A DNA stretch of 64,000 bases. It comes from Pegoplata infirma. Its lineage: Eukaryota; Arthropoda; Insecta; Diptera; Anthomyiidae. This document shows, piece by piece, positions 54,297 through 64,000 of the stretch. Positions within the stretch are counted from its first letter, which is position 1. Every line of letters starts with the position of its first letter. The stretch is taken from positions 145,090,275 through 145,154,274 of the forward strand of contig OY992537.1 in NCBI GenBank assembly GCA_963921195.1. Reading direction: 5' to 3'. The notes under the pieces are model-generated. The model did not search any database and had not been told where the DNA came from. It saw only the letters and a list, made by a program, of their open reading frames with translations. The position numbers were made by a program, and so were the translations under genes.

Positions 54297-56243
54297 GGGG
54301 CATTCCATGTGAAATCGGACACTTTGAAAAACTTTTTTTTTAGATTTTCCAAATTTGTTTACAGTTTTTAGTACCCTTCGAAAACTCCTTCGTCGTAAAT
54401 TTTCAGATTTTTTTGATGACCCGTTCAAAAGATATCGAATTTTTAAAAATTGGTAGTTTGTCCCTTTACTCAAACTTCTTTTAATCATAACTTCTTCCAT
54501 AATGGTCCTAATTTCAAATTTTTTTTTTCAAAATTTTTGTTTTTTGACGTACTTTCTAAAAAAAAATCCAAAAAAATTCTTAAAAGCGCTCTAGTATGCG
54601 ATTTTTAAGTTTTAAAATTTAAATCTCATTTTTGAAAATGTTTGTACTCTTCGATTTTTTTGAAATTTTTTTGTATAAAACTTCTGTCAATTCTACAAAT
54701 TTTTTGCCCAGGAAGATCGTGGGATAACGACTATTACTATTTTTTAAAATTTTTTGAAAAAATTTTATTGTAATTTTTCAATCTTAAAATCATTTCTACT
54801 GCTCCAATGGTGCGTCATAGAGGGGTCCTTTATAAGACCGACCCCCATTAATTTTTACGTCTTAACATTTCTTTGGAACAAACTAATACCCTATCTCCAA
54901 TTTCTAAGAGGGCTCCCACACAAAACGACATTTTTTAAAATTTGTTCCAACCGCTCTAACTGCCCTAATAGTGCCCTCAGAGCAACAAAATATATGACCG
55001 ACCCACAATATTTTTTTAGTCCAAACATTTTCTCTGAACAAACCTACCCTCTATCTTTAACTGTTAAGGCGGTCCCCATACAATTTTTTTTATTTTTTGT
55101 AAATTTGTTTTATTTAATCAGCCTCTACCGGTCCAATGGTGCATCCGAGAGGGGTCATTAGTGAGACCGACCACCATTTATTTTTACCCTACAACATTTT
55201 TTCAAAACATACCTACGCCCTATCTCCACTCCCTAAGTAGGCTCCCATACAAAATTACATTTTTATAAAATTTGCTCCAACTGTTATTTGTATGGGAGCC
55301 TACTTAGGGAGTGGAGATAGGGCGTAGGTATGTTTTGAAAAAATGTTGTAGGGTAAAAATAAATGGGGGTCGGTCTCACTAATGACCCCTCTCGGACGCA
55401 CCATTGGACCGGTAGAAGCTGATTAAATAAAACAAATTTACAAAAAATAAAAAAAATTGTATGGGGACCGCCTTAACAATTAGAGATAGAGGGTAGGTTT
55501 GTTCAGAGAAAATGTTTGGACTAAAAAAATATTGTGGTTCGGTCATACATATTGTTGCTCTAAGGGCACTATTAGGGCAGTAAGAGCGGTTGGAACAAAT
55601 TTTAAAAATTGTCGTTTTGTGTGGAAGCCCCCTTAGAAATTGGAGATAGGGTATTAGTTTGTTCCAAAGAAATGTTAAGACGTAAAAATTAATGGGGGTC
55701 GGTCTTATAAAGGACCCCTCTATGACGCACCATTGGAGCAGTAGAAATGATTTTAAGATTGAAAAATTACAATAAAATTTTTTCAAAAAATTTTAAAAAT
55801 AGTAATAATCGTTATCCCACGATCTTCCTGGGCAAAAAATTTGTAGAATTGATAGAAGTTTTAAACAAAAAAATTTCAAAAAAATCGAAGAGTACAAACA
55901 TTTTCAAAAATGAGATTTAAATTTTAAAACTTAAAAATCGCATACTAGAGCGCTTTTAAGAATTTTTTGGGATTTTTTTTTAGAAAGTACGTAAAAAAAA
56001 AATTTTTTTTGAAGAAAAAAATTTGAAATTCGGACCATTATTGAAGAAGTTATGATTAAAAGAAGTTTGAGTAAAGGAACAAACTACCAATTTTTAAAAA
56101 TTCGATATCTTTTGAACGGGTCATCAAAAAAATCTGAAAATTTACCACGAAGGAGTTTTCAAAGGGTACTAAAAACTGTAAACAAATTGGGAAAATCTAA
56201 AAAAAAAGTTTTTCAAAGTGTCCGATTTGACATGGAATGCCCC
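54297..56243. mobile_element. A3, foldback element of the A family, best preserved
   Basis: Both ends complete: GGGGCATTCCATGTGAAATC and its complement. Arms of about 950 bp enclose a 43-bp spacer (55250-55292). The target in B reads TTG-ATATATAT-TTAAAC, and comparison with intact B1 shows an 8-bp ATATATAT duplication (one later change at the right). Each arm has three ~160-bp modules (left arm about 54807, 54965 and 55131). A 135-codon frame is open in both arms but shows no domain and appears as part of the module repeat. No transposase. Confidence 0.88.
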
Positions 56244-57538
56244 ATATGTATTTAAACAAGGCAACTCGACACAAATTTGACAATTTTTCCAATATTTGAC
56301 CACGCTTCCTAAGCCCAGTTTTTGAAAAATTGAAAAACCAAAAACGCAATTTTCTTAGCTCCATATATGGCTATCCATACAACCCGTTCGAAAATTTACG
56401 GTTCACATGTTTTTTTTCGCTGAACATTTGGTGTGGAATGGCTCATACGTATATTTATAAATAGGTAAATTTTACATCAAATGATCCCACAATTTTACCA
56501 ATTTCGTTTCAAAAATGTCAAATGTTTTTTGTCATAAAAATGTTGCAGGTATAATTCTTCAAAAAAGGGTTTTTACTTAAACGAGCGCACCTTAGCCTAT
56601 ATTCAACCGATTCTCAATATTTTTGTGTTTAAGAGTAACAGTCATACTATTCAAACAAAACCAAAAAAATATAAATAGGATTTGGAAGTAACTGACACGC
56701 CCATTTTTTTTATTCCACTCACACTGACACTCACTCACAACCACGTGAGTAAAATTAATTTTCAATCACTCTCACTTGTGATCATGTGTGAATCACGCAC
56801 AAATCTAATTACGTTCCCATTTCTAGTTTATATGCATATGCACATAAAATTACTACTAGTAATAAGATTTATGAATAATGCTTGAATTACAAGCGTTTCT
56901 GAAAAAAATTAAAAATTTCCTATCACAAAACTTAGCATAACTCATTCATTTTTAACCCTATTGTTATGTTTTTTGGTGTTTTAGAAAGCTACTTTACCAT
57001 ACTTTTGTACAAAAAATTAAAAAAAATTGTTTAATGATGCACTTTCAACTTAGAGTGTAAAGAATATGACAAATTTTTCAAAAAATTCAGTTTGTTTTAC
57101 TTAAGCGATCGTAGCTCAGCCAATTCTTGAGCGATTTTTAATATTTTTGTTTTGTTTAAAAGGTATGGCTTATACCTTTCAAAAAAATCCATAAAATCGA
57201 AAATCGGTTGCAAATTAACAAAGAAATAATTTTTTAAAATTGTAATTTAAGAATTGCCGTTTTTCAACACATTTGCCAATAAAAAACGTACTTAACGAAG
57301 TGATCCAGAAAAACTATGAGTATATCAGTACTCTATGGACTCGAACCAACCCGAATTTTCATATGAGAACCCCTGCATATTTTGTTTTTGGTCTTTTGTA
57401 GCACAGTGTTATTTTCCGCATTAAATTTCACTAGGGGTTTCCGAAGGCAGAAAGTTTGACCGGTATAAGATAAATGCATAAAAAAGGTTAATTGTAAAGT
57501 ACTATCATCAATTTTTTATATTTTTCCTATATTTGTTA

Positions 57539-58133
57539 CACTCAAAAAAATAAAACTGTAAAGTTAACAAAATTTTTTTTGTTAACTCGAGTTTACTGGC
57601 TTTTTAGCAAATTTTTAGTTAAAATCAGCGTTTTAACTACTTTTTTTAGTTAAGTTCAATTTACGAAAATACTAGTTTTGTACAAATTTTGAATTAATTT
57701 TTTTTGTTGACTTTAAAACTGAGTTTACGAATTTTTACTAATTAATTTGCTGATTTTTTGTAACATTTTTGTCGAATGAAAAATTTTAAACATTTCTTGT
57801 GTAGCCTCCTATGCAAATCTCATAAGTCCTACTTAAGCTGAACTTAATGCTGTGAAAAAAATAAGTGAAGTGTTAGTGTTTAAAACCAATATTTAACAAA
57901 CTTAAAATTTTTTACAAAAAGTTTAGCTGATTTCAACTAATAAAAAATGTTACGAAATTTTCAGCTGAATTTTTAGTTAAAATTACGTTTTTTTTGCTAC
58001 ATTCATTCTACGAAAAGTTAACTAAATATTTTTTGTTAAATTAACTAGAAATTTAGTATTTTCAAAACCAGGTGTTTTTTTAGTTAAATTTAACTAAATT
58101 TTTTGCTAACTTTACAGTTTTTTTTTTTGAGTG
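57539..58133. mobile_element. F2, TA-target MITE, sister of F1
   Basis: 595 bp with CACTCAAAAAAATAAAACTG at the left and TTTTTTTTTTGAGTG at the right, TA on both sides (57537-57538 and 58134-58135). Closely follows F1 along its length. Confidence 0.85.
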
Positions 58134-58340
58134 TAGTTACAATTTTATAGACTGGTTCCATTTAAAATAACATAGGCAATCAGTCGATGGTGGTTCAATT
58201 TATCCAAAAATTAACATATCCATTCTTCTGATTTTTATTGAATTTCGGTTTTTGTTATTTAGTCGAAATTGTGAATGGTTCGCGTTTAATCGCTGTTCAA
58301 AGTTGGTATTTTGCCACAATTTTATGAGAAATACATAATA

Positions 58341-58720
58341 GCCCTGTTTTTTGCAGACCGGATTAAGATTAGGATTAACTCTATTTAGTTAAAAAAATGG
58401 ATCAAATCAAGTCCAGAAATTTTTTTTATATTTTTTTTCTGAATTTACATCCAATTAGTTAATATAAACAGGAAAAAAAATTAAGCGTTGTCCAAAATGT
58501 AAAACGGTATAAATAAATTTGAGTTAATCTTAGGATTTAACTAAATTTATTTTTCATTCTTTGCATTTTGGACAAAGCTTAATTTGTTTTTCTGTTTATA
58601 TTTACTAATTGTATGTAATTTCAGAAAAAAATTATAAAAAAAAATCTGGACTTGATTTGACCCATTTTTTAACTAAATAAAGGTAATCCGAATCTTAATC
58701 CGGTCTGCAAAAAACAGGGC
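58341..58720. mobile_element. V1, TA-target MITE (GCCCTGTTTTTTGCAGAC ends)
   Basis: 380 bp, nearly perfect long inverted repeats beginning GCCCTGTTTTTTGCAGACCG and including TTAAGATTAGGATTAA. TA at 58339-58340 and 58721-58722. Non-coding. Confidence 0.9.
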
Positions 58721-58911
58721 TAATGTTTAAATGATCGTATCTTTGGAACGCATCATCCGATTATCACGAAATAAAGCGCAAAATAATGGTTATGTCCTGC
58801 ACTTAAAATAGGTTTCTTAGCAAAAAGGATACTGAAATTAAAAAATTTCCTTAATTTGCAAATATCTCAAAATGCGTATCTTTAATTTTCCCTTATTTTT
58901 TGGCACATATA

Positions 58912-59330
58912 CACTCAAAAAAATACGTTAGTAGATTTACTAATTTTTTTTGCTAATGCTGGTTAGCTAACTTTTAGAAAATTTTAAGTTGAAATTAGCA
59001 CGTTAGCAAAAATTTCTTGTAAACTTCATTTAGCACTTTAGCAATTTAAAACAAACTTTGAACTAATTTTTTTTGCTAAATTTGAAATTGACTTGACAAA
59101 ATCTTTACAAGATTTTTTGGTAATATTAGCAAAAAAAATTGTATTTTTTTTTATTTCTCTTATTTTTTGTATCCGTTTTTGGTTCTCTTGTGCGTGGAAT
59201 TTTTTAGAACAATTCAGTACAAACAAAAGCGTTGATCGTGGCAGTCGTGCGGAAGTCTTTTTATATTTAAATATTATATTATTAATTTTAAAGTAAATGT
59301 AATATAAAAACATATTTTAAACGATAAAAA
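58912..59330. mobile_element. F5, F3-type element with one end
   Basis: TA then CACTCAAAAAAATACGTTAG, matching the left part of F3 including GAACAATTCAGTACAAACAA and GCGTTGATCGTGG. The right end was not found. Small frames here are by-products. Confidence 0.55.
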
Positions 59331-59639
59331 AATATTGTGTTATTGAGAGTTAATTTAATAATAGATTTTTTTTCAATAAGTGTTGATCGTGAAATACAAA
59401 TATGTAGATAATTTGGGTTTTTTTTTTTGTATCGTTTATATTCTACGTGTGTATATCGAACGCATTTGCTTGTTCCCATACGTTTATTATGTAGAGCAAA
59501 AAACGCTAGCGAAGATCTACACGCAAAATATATGTACCTAAACATGCAAAAAACCACTAAGGTGAAGTTAGCCCACCCAACATATCCCCCAAAAATTTTT
59601 TTTTTGTAATAAAATTATGGTGGGCCATCTTCACTCTAC
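59331..59639. other. AT-rich spacer with small inverted repeat
   Basis: Mostly AT-rich. GGTGAAGTTAGCCCACC (59561) pairs imperfectly with GGTGGGCCATCTTCAC (59620). No gene recognised. Confidence 0.4.
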
Positions 59640-60604
59640 TATATAGTAAAGTGTAGTTGGCCCACATTCGCAAAAAAATAACTTTAAAAGAAAACTATGT
59701 AATTATTTTTTTAAATGTGATATAAAATAGCAAAATCTAAAATTTCAAAATATTTCAAGACCCTGGTTAGGGACAACATGGTCAAAAGTGGGGAAAATGA
59801 TGCCCCGCCATATACAACATTTTTAAAAAAATTATAAAAAAGTTTTGAAGAATTTTCACACTCCTATTTTTATATAAGTGATGTAAAATGGCAAAACCTA
59901 AATTTTCAAAAAATTTCAAGACCCTGGTCAGGGGAAAACATGGCCAAAATGGGGAAAAACTATGCCCCGCCATATAAGAAAAAGAATAAAAAAATTATAA
60001 AAAAGTTTTGAAGAATTTTCACACTCCTATTTTTATATATGTGATATAAAATGGCAAAGCCTAAAATTCCAATAAATTTCGAGACCCTGGTCAGGGGACA
60101 ACATGGCCAAAATGGGGAAAAATTATGCCCCGCCATATAAGAAAAAAAATAAAAAAATTATAAAAAAGTTTTGAAGAATTTTCACACTCCTATTTTTATA
60201 TATGTAATGTAAAATGGCAAAACCTAAATTTTCAAAAAATTTCAAGACCCTGGTCAGGGGAAAACATGGGCAAAATGGGGAAAATGATGCCCCGACACAT
60301 ACAACATTTTTAAAAAAATTATAAAAAAATTTTGAAGAACTTTCACACTCCTATTTTTATATATGTGATGTATAATGGCAAAACCTAAAATTTCAAAAAA
60401 ATTTCAAGAACCTAGTCAGGGGACTATATGGTCCAAATGAGGAAAAATGCTGCCCCACAATTTAAGAAAAAAAAAATTAAAAAGTTTTAAACAATTTTGA
60501 CACTTTAGTTCTTGTATGTGATGTTAAATGGCAAACAAAATTAACTTATTCATAGGTTTTATTTGAATAAATGAAGAAAGATCAGATTTATAATTGAAAT
60601 ATAA

Positions 60605-60928
60605 GCCTTTTTCGCATTGGGTTAAGATTAGGATTAATTTTATTTTTTTTTTTAAATGGGCCTAATCTGGCCCAACAATTTTTTTTTTATTTTTTTCCGA
60701 ATCTACATCATTTAAACAATGATAAAATAAAAACATAACTAACAATAAGCTAAGGTAAAAACATAATTAATGAAACATAAATTTAGACTACGGCTAATTT
60801 TTTTCTGTTTATATTTACTAATTGTATATGGATTCAGAAAAAAATAATTTCTGGACTTGATTTGACCCATTTTTTAACTAGACAAAGTTAATCCTAATCT
60901 TAATCCTGTCTGCAAAAAACAAGCATAT
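60605..60928. mobile_element. V2, diverged V-family MITE
   Basis: Left AAGCCTTTTTCGCATTGGGT then TTAAGATTAGGATTAA; right TTAATCCTGTCTGCAAAAAA, then CAAGCA. Related to V1 but with eroded ends; limits approximate. Confidence 0.6.
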
Positions 60929-60994
60929 ACGTAATTATTAAAAAATAAAAATTTATATTTATTTGTATACATTTTCGGAAACGTATTTTTCTAA

Positions 60995-61790
60995 TATGGC
61001 GGGTAGACTGCCCAGAAAAAAAGCGAAGTTTTTATTTTCTTGGGGGATACCTGCAAATTTTGTTCCTTTTTGTGCAAAAAAATTTCGGTTTTTTTTTGGG
61101 ATTTTTAAAATAATATCTAGAGGTCGCGATCTCGCGTTTTATAACGATTTATTTTTTTTGAGTTTTTTATTATTTTAAATTGTTAAATATGATTAATATG
61201 ATAAAATATTAATAATTTCAGACAAAAAAAAAATTAAATTAAAAATTAAATATCGCTCATTCCATGAGATGTCTCCCAGCATCTAATCAAATGTTCCTTA
61301 ATTTATTTGAAATTTTGCACACATGAACACTATGAAGCTATTAAAATAAATCAGTTGTTAGTTCCGAGAAAATCCGTGAATTCGCGAATATATTCGCGTT
61401 CGCGAATTCGTGGATTTTCGCGAAACTAAAAACGAATTTATTTTAATTGCTCCATAGTGTACCTGTGTGCGAAATTTCAAATAAATTAAAGAACATTTGA
61501 TTAGATGCTGGGAGACATCTCATGGAATGAGCGATATTTAATTTTTAATTTATTTTTTTTTTGTCTGAAATTATTAATATTTTATCATATTAATCATATT
61601 TAACAATTTAAAATAATAAAAAACTCAAAAAAAATAAATCGTTATAAAACGCGAGATCGCGACCTCTAGATATTATTTTAAAAATCCCCAAAAAAAACCG
61701 AAATTTTTTTGCACATAAAGGAACAAAATTCGCAGGTATCCCCCAAGAAAATAACAACTTTGTTTTTTTCTGGGCAGTCTAATGGCGGGG
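60995..61790. repeat. 0.8-kb palindrome at the centre of the FB-like element
   Basis: From GGCGGGTAGACTGCCCAGAA to its complement, with arms close to identical (GATCTCGCGTTTTATAACG, CTCATTCCATGAGATGTCTC). The dyad near 61395 carries CGCGAATATATTCGCG and TTCGCGAATTC words. A 71-codon frame in one arm is incidental. Confidence 0.85.
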
Positions 61791-62043
61791 CATTATTTTC
61801 TCCCACTTTGACCATTTTGTCCCCTGACCAGGGTCTTGAAATTTTTTGAAATTTTTGATTTTGCCATTTTACATCACATATATAAAAATAGAAGTGTGAA
61901 AATTCTATAAAACTTTTTTATAATTTTTTTAAAAATGTTGTATATGGCGCGGCATAATTTTCCCCCATTTTGACCATGTTGTCCCCTGACCAGGGTCTTG
62001 AAATTTATTGGAATTTTAGATTTTGCCATTTTACATCACATAT

Positions 62044-64000
62044 GAGGCATTACACACCAAATGTCCAGCGAAAAAAACACGTGCCGCACGAATTTCTGAA
62101 TAGGTTGTATGGATAGCTCTATATGGAACTAAGAAAATTGGGTTTTTGGTTTTTCAATTTTCCAAAAACTGGGCTCAGGAGGCGTGGTCAAATATTGGAA
62201 AAATGGTCAAATTTGTGTCGAGTTGTCTTGATTAAATATTTATCACATTAAAACGGAATGCACCACAATCTCAAAAATTTACATTCTTATATAGTTTTGT
62301 ATGGGCTATCGATTAAAAATTTTTTTTTGGAAAATTTTCAGAACCCGTTCTGAAATTTTCCATTTTTTAAAAAAGTCAATTTATCAAAAATCCGGCCACT
62401 TTTTTTTTTTTTTTATTTTTTTTTTTAAAGTTTAGATGTTTGTCCATCCACACAAAAAAATTCAGAAACACGTTCGTCGTTTTTTTCGAGAAAATCGCAT
62501 TTGAATATTGAATTTTATGACAATTTTGGAATTTCCTTGTATTTTCTTGTTAAAACATGGCGTATGAGTAACAAATTTTTGCGAAACCAACGAGTTGATC
62601 CCATTTTAATTGTTTTTTCATGTGTGGTACAATATAGAGATGGGCGTGAATGCGATTTGACCCACGCAAGAAATATTAAAGTCACTGACGACTCGCTAAT
62701 ATTTTTAGTTTACTTGTGCAATCACGGTAGTCAATTTACTGTTACTCATGCTCACGCAATTTTTGATTACGCTCACGGTTGCTCACTCACGTTGATGATG
62801 ATTTTACAAAAATAATAAAAACAACAAATTTTCTATGAAAACAAAGCACTGAAAACGGAAACTCAAAAAAACAGTAAAATTAAAAAAAAAAAAAGTTAAA
62901 AATCACAAAAACTTACTTAAGAAAAATTTTAAGCATTCACTCATCTCGCTTAAATGCGTAAATGCTTAAATGCGTAAATGCGTAAAATACTTAAATGCGT
63001 AAAACTGATAAGATGCGTTTATAAGAGTTTTTTTAGATATGCATCAATGTCCTTCTGACCGTTTATATCGAAAACAAATCGTCAATTGTTAAAAAAAATT
63101 GTTTTAAGATTTCATAAAGATTTCAATTTAAATTAAAAAAATACAGAATTACTCGCTTAAATGCCTAAAACTGGTAAGAGTAGTTTCATACAAATTTTAC
63201 TGAAATATCAACACTAAAATGAGTTCAAAATCTTAAGATCACTTGATGTGCGTTTATAAGAGTTTTTTTATGTAAATGCATCAATATCCTTCTGATTTAT
63301 TTAATATTTTGGATGAGCGCATTTAAGCGGGAGCAATAAATCGGACACTACATTATAGGTACATATCCTTTAACGTTCAACATTTGAAAAAATTGACTCG
63401 CGAGTCACGTACTAAGCTATTCACGATATTAAAGAGGTAGCGTGAGTAGAACATTTCGTGAGTGATTAGGAAGTCCAATTTTTGCGAGATGAGTGAATGC
63501 TTAAAATTTTTCTTAAGTAAGTTTTTGTGATTTTGAACTATTTTTTTTGGAATTTTACTGTTTTTTTGAGTTTCCGTTTTCAGTGCTTTTTTCATAGAAA
63601 ATTTGTTGTTTTTATTATTTTTGTAAAATCATCATCAGCGTGAGTGAACAACCGTGAGCGTTATTAAAAACTGCGTGAGTAACAGTAAATTGACTCACGT
63701 GATTGCACAAGTAAACTAAAAATATTAGCGAGTCGTCAGTGACTTTAATATTTCTTGCGTGGGTCAAATCGCATTCACGCCCATCTCTATATTGTACCAC
63801 ACATGAAAAAACAATTAAAATGGGAGCAACTCGTTGGTTTCGCAAAAATTTGTTACTCATACGCCATGTTTTAACAAGAAAATACAAGGAAATTCCAAAA
63901 TTGTCATAAAATTCAATATTCAAATGCGATTTTCTCGAAAAAAAACGACGAACGTGTTTCTGAATTTTTTTGTGTGGATGGACAAACATCTAAACTTTAA
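62044..64000. mobile_element. B3, foldback element, cut by the window end
   Basis: Left end GAGGCATTACACACCAAATG inserted after TCACATAT in an arm unit of the FB-like element. The dyad is near 63216 (TCCATCCACACAAAAAAATT at 62454 mirrors 63960-63980), so the right end is expected near 64390, outside the window. Both arms contain a D-type block (AGAGATGGGCGTGAATGCG at about 62635 and its inverse near 63780). Frames of 104 and 124 codons, one per arm, encode the same peptide by symmetry and are not considered genes. Confidence 0.8.

Larger units (their letters stand above)
53130..56444. mobile_element. B2, foldback element inside CAC-2
   Basis: Left GAAGCATTCCAC, right GGTGTGGAATGGCTC; perfect 8-bp duplication ATACGTAT (53122-53129 and 56445-56452). 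The left arm is shortened and the dyad is near 53480. The right arm carries D3 (53613-54088) and A3 (54297-56243). Equivalent to B1 in CAC-1. Confidence 0.85.
52342..57408. mobile_element. CAC-2, CACTG-ended foldback element
   Basis: Ends CACTGTGCTACACC and GTAGCACAGTG; perfect 3-bp duplication TTA (52339-52341 and 57409-57411). Arms 52342-53129 and 56445-57408 match those of CAC-1. B2 is inserted at the palindromic centre. CACTA-type origin inferred; no transposase. Confidence 0.85.
59640..62043. mobile_element. Foldback element with tandem-repeat arms (FB-like)
   Basis: The left arm (about 59640-60530) is five tandem ~185-bp units of TTTCAAGACCCTGGTCAGGG, AACATGGCCAAAATGGGGAA, ATGCCCCGCCATATA and TTTTCACACTCCTATTTTTA. 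The right arm (61790-62043) has the same units inverted. Between them are V2 and a large palindrome. Tandem repeats as inverted arms recall Drosophila Foldback elements; homology to FB is not shown. B3 interrupts the right arm and the far end lies outside the window. Confidence 0.7.

Noticed and set aside
62501..62815. 104-codon frame and its partner at 63615-63989
   Set aside because: Both encode the same peptide because they are the two arms of palindrome B3, and they run through D-type word repeats. No sign of a real protein.

Overview
No host gene is recognisable in this window. It is about 64 kb of very AT-rich eukaryotic DNA made almost entirely of transposable elements nested inside one another. 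An insect, most likely a brachyceran fly, is inferred. The reasons are the RTE-like LINE, a Mag-lineage Ty3/gypsy copy, several copies of a short dispersed repeat that begins TATACCCTCCAC and ends in an ACTTGTT tail (a type familiar from fly genomes), and many TA-target, hAT-like and CACTG-ended non-autonomous elements. No tRNA, rRNA, CRISPR array or bacterial-type operon was seen. The species is not identified and no database search was possible.

Layout. 1-2950: AT-rich DNA, a three-unit tandem repeat and fragments. 2951-4989: a 2 kb palindromic (foldback) element, A1. 5879-8279: another foldback element (Q) with a perfect 8-bp target duplication, holding a diverged half copy of A1. 8516-12842: a CACTG-ended foldback element (CAC-1) with a second foldback element (B1) inserted exactly at its palindromic centre. 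B1 carries hAT-like insertions D2 and L plus a local duplication. 12902-14799: foldback A2. 14805-15785: a hAT-like element. 15794-19231: a broken Mag-like retrotransposon (RT, RNase H, integrase, probable 3' LTR) split by hAT-like S1. 19902-20217: a Harbinger-type MITE. 20545-24631: a minus-strand Helitron-like element with a ~130-bp tandem array, interrupted by a LINE endonuclease fragment. 24717-25732: S2, sister of S1. 26030-35989: a second minus-strand Helitron-like element, interrupted by a young non-autonomous LTR element (29389-33649) and two M repeats. 35996-42738: a deep nest that ends in an RTE-like LINE with an intact 941-codon reading frame. 42745-44456: a TA MITE and a Helitron-like end. 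44523-44844: two head-to-head transposase remnants. 45066-48566: an M repeat split by a TA-target element. 48995-50659: hAT-like D1 with inner nests. 50867-51289 and 51534-52150: two small elements. 52342-57408: CAC-2, the second copy of the CAC/B nest, with D3 and foldback A3 inside. 57539-58720: MITEs. 59640-62043: a foldback element with tandem-repeat arms, invaded by B3, which runs off the window.

How it fits together. The only product that could still be made is the endonuclease/reverse transcriptase of the LINE at 38891-41716. Everything else is non-autonomous or broken and would need enzymes supplied from elsewhere. The most notable signal is a group of foldback elements sharing the terminus G(G/A)GGCATTCCA, 8-bp target duplications and long inverted arms. 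Two sister copies (A2 and A3) carry their central spacer in opposite orientations, which is direct evidence of arm-mediated inversion. Target duplications read from the sequence give relative insertion order in several nests.
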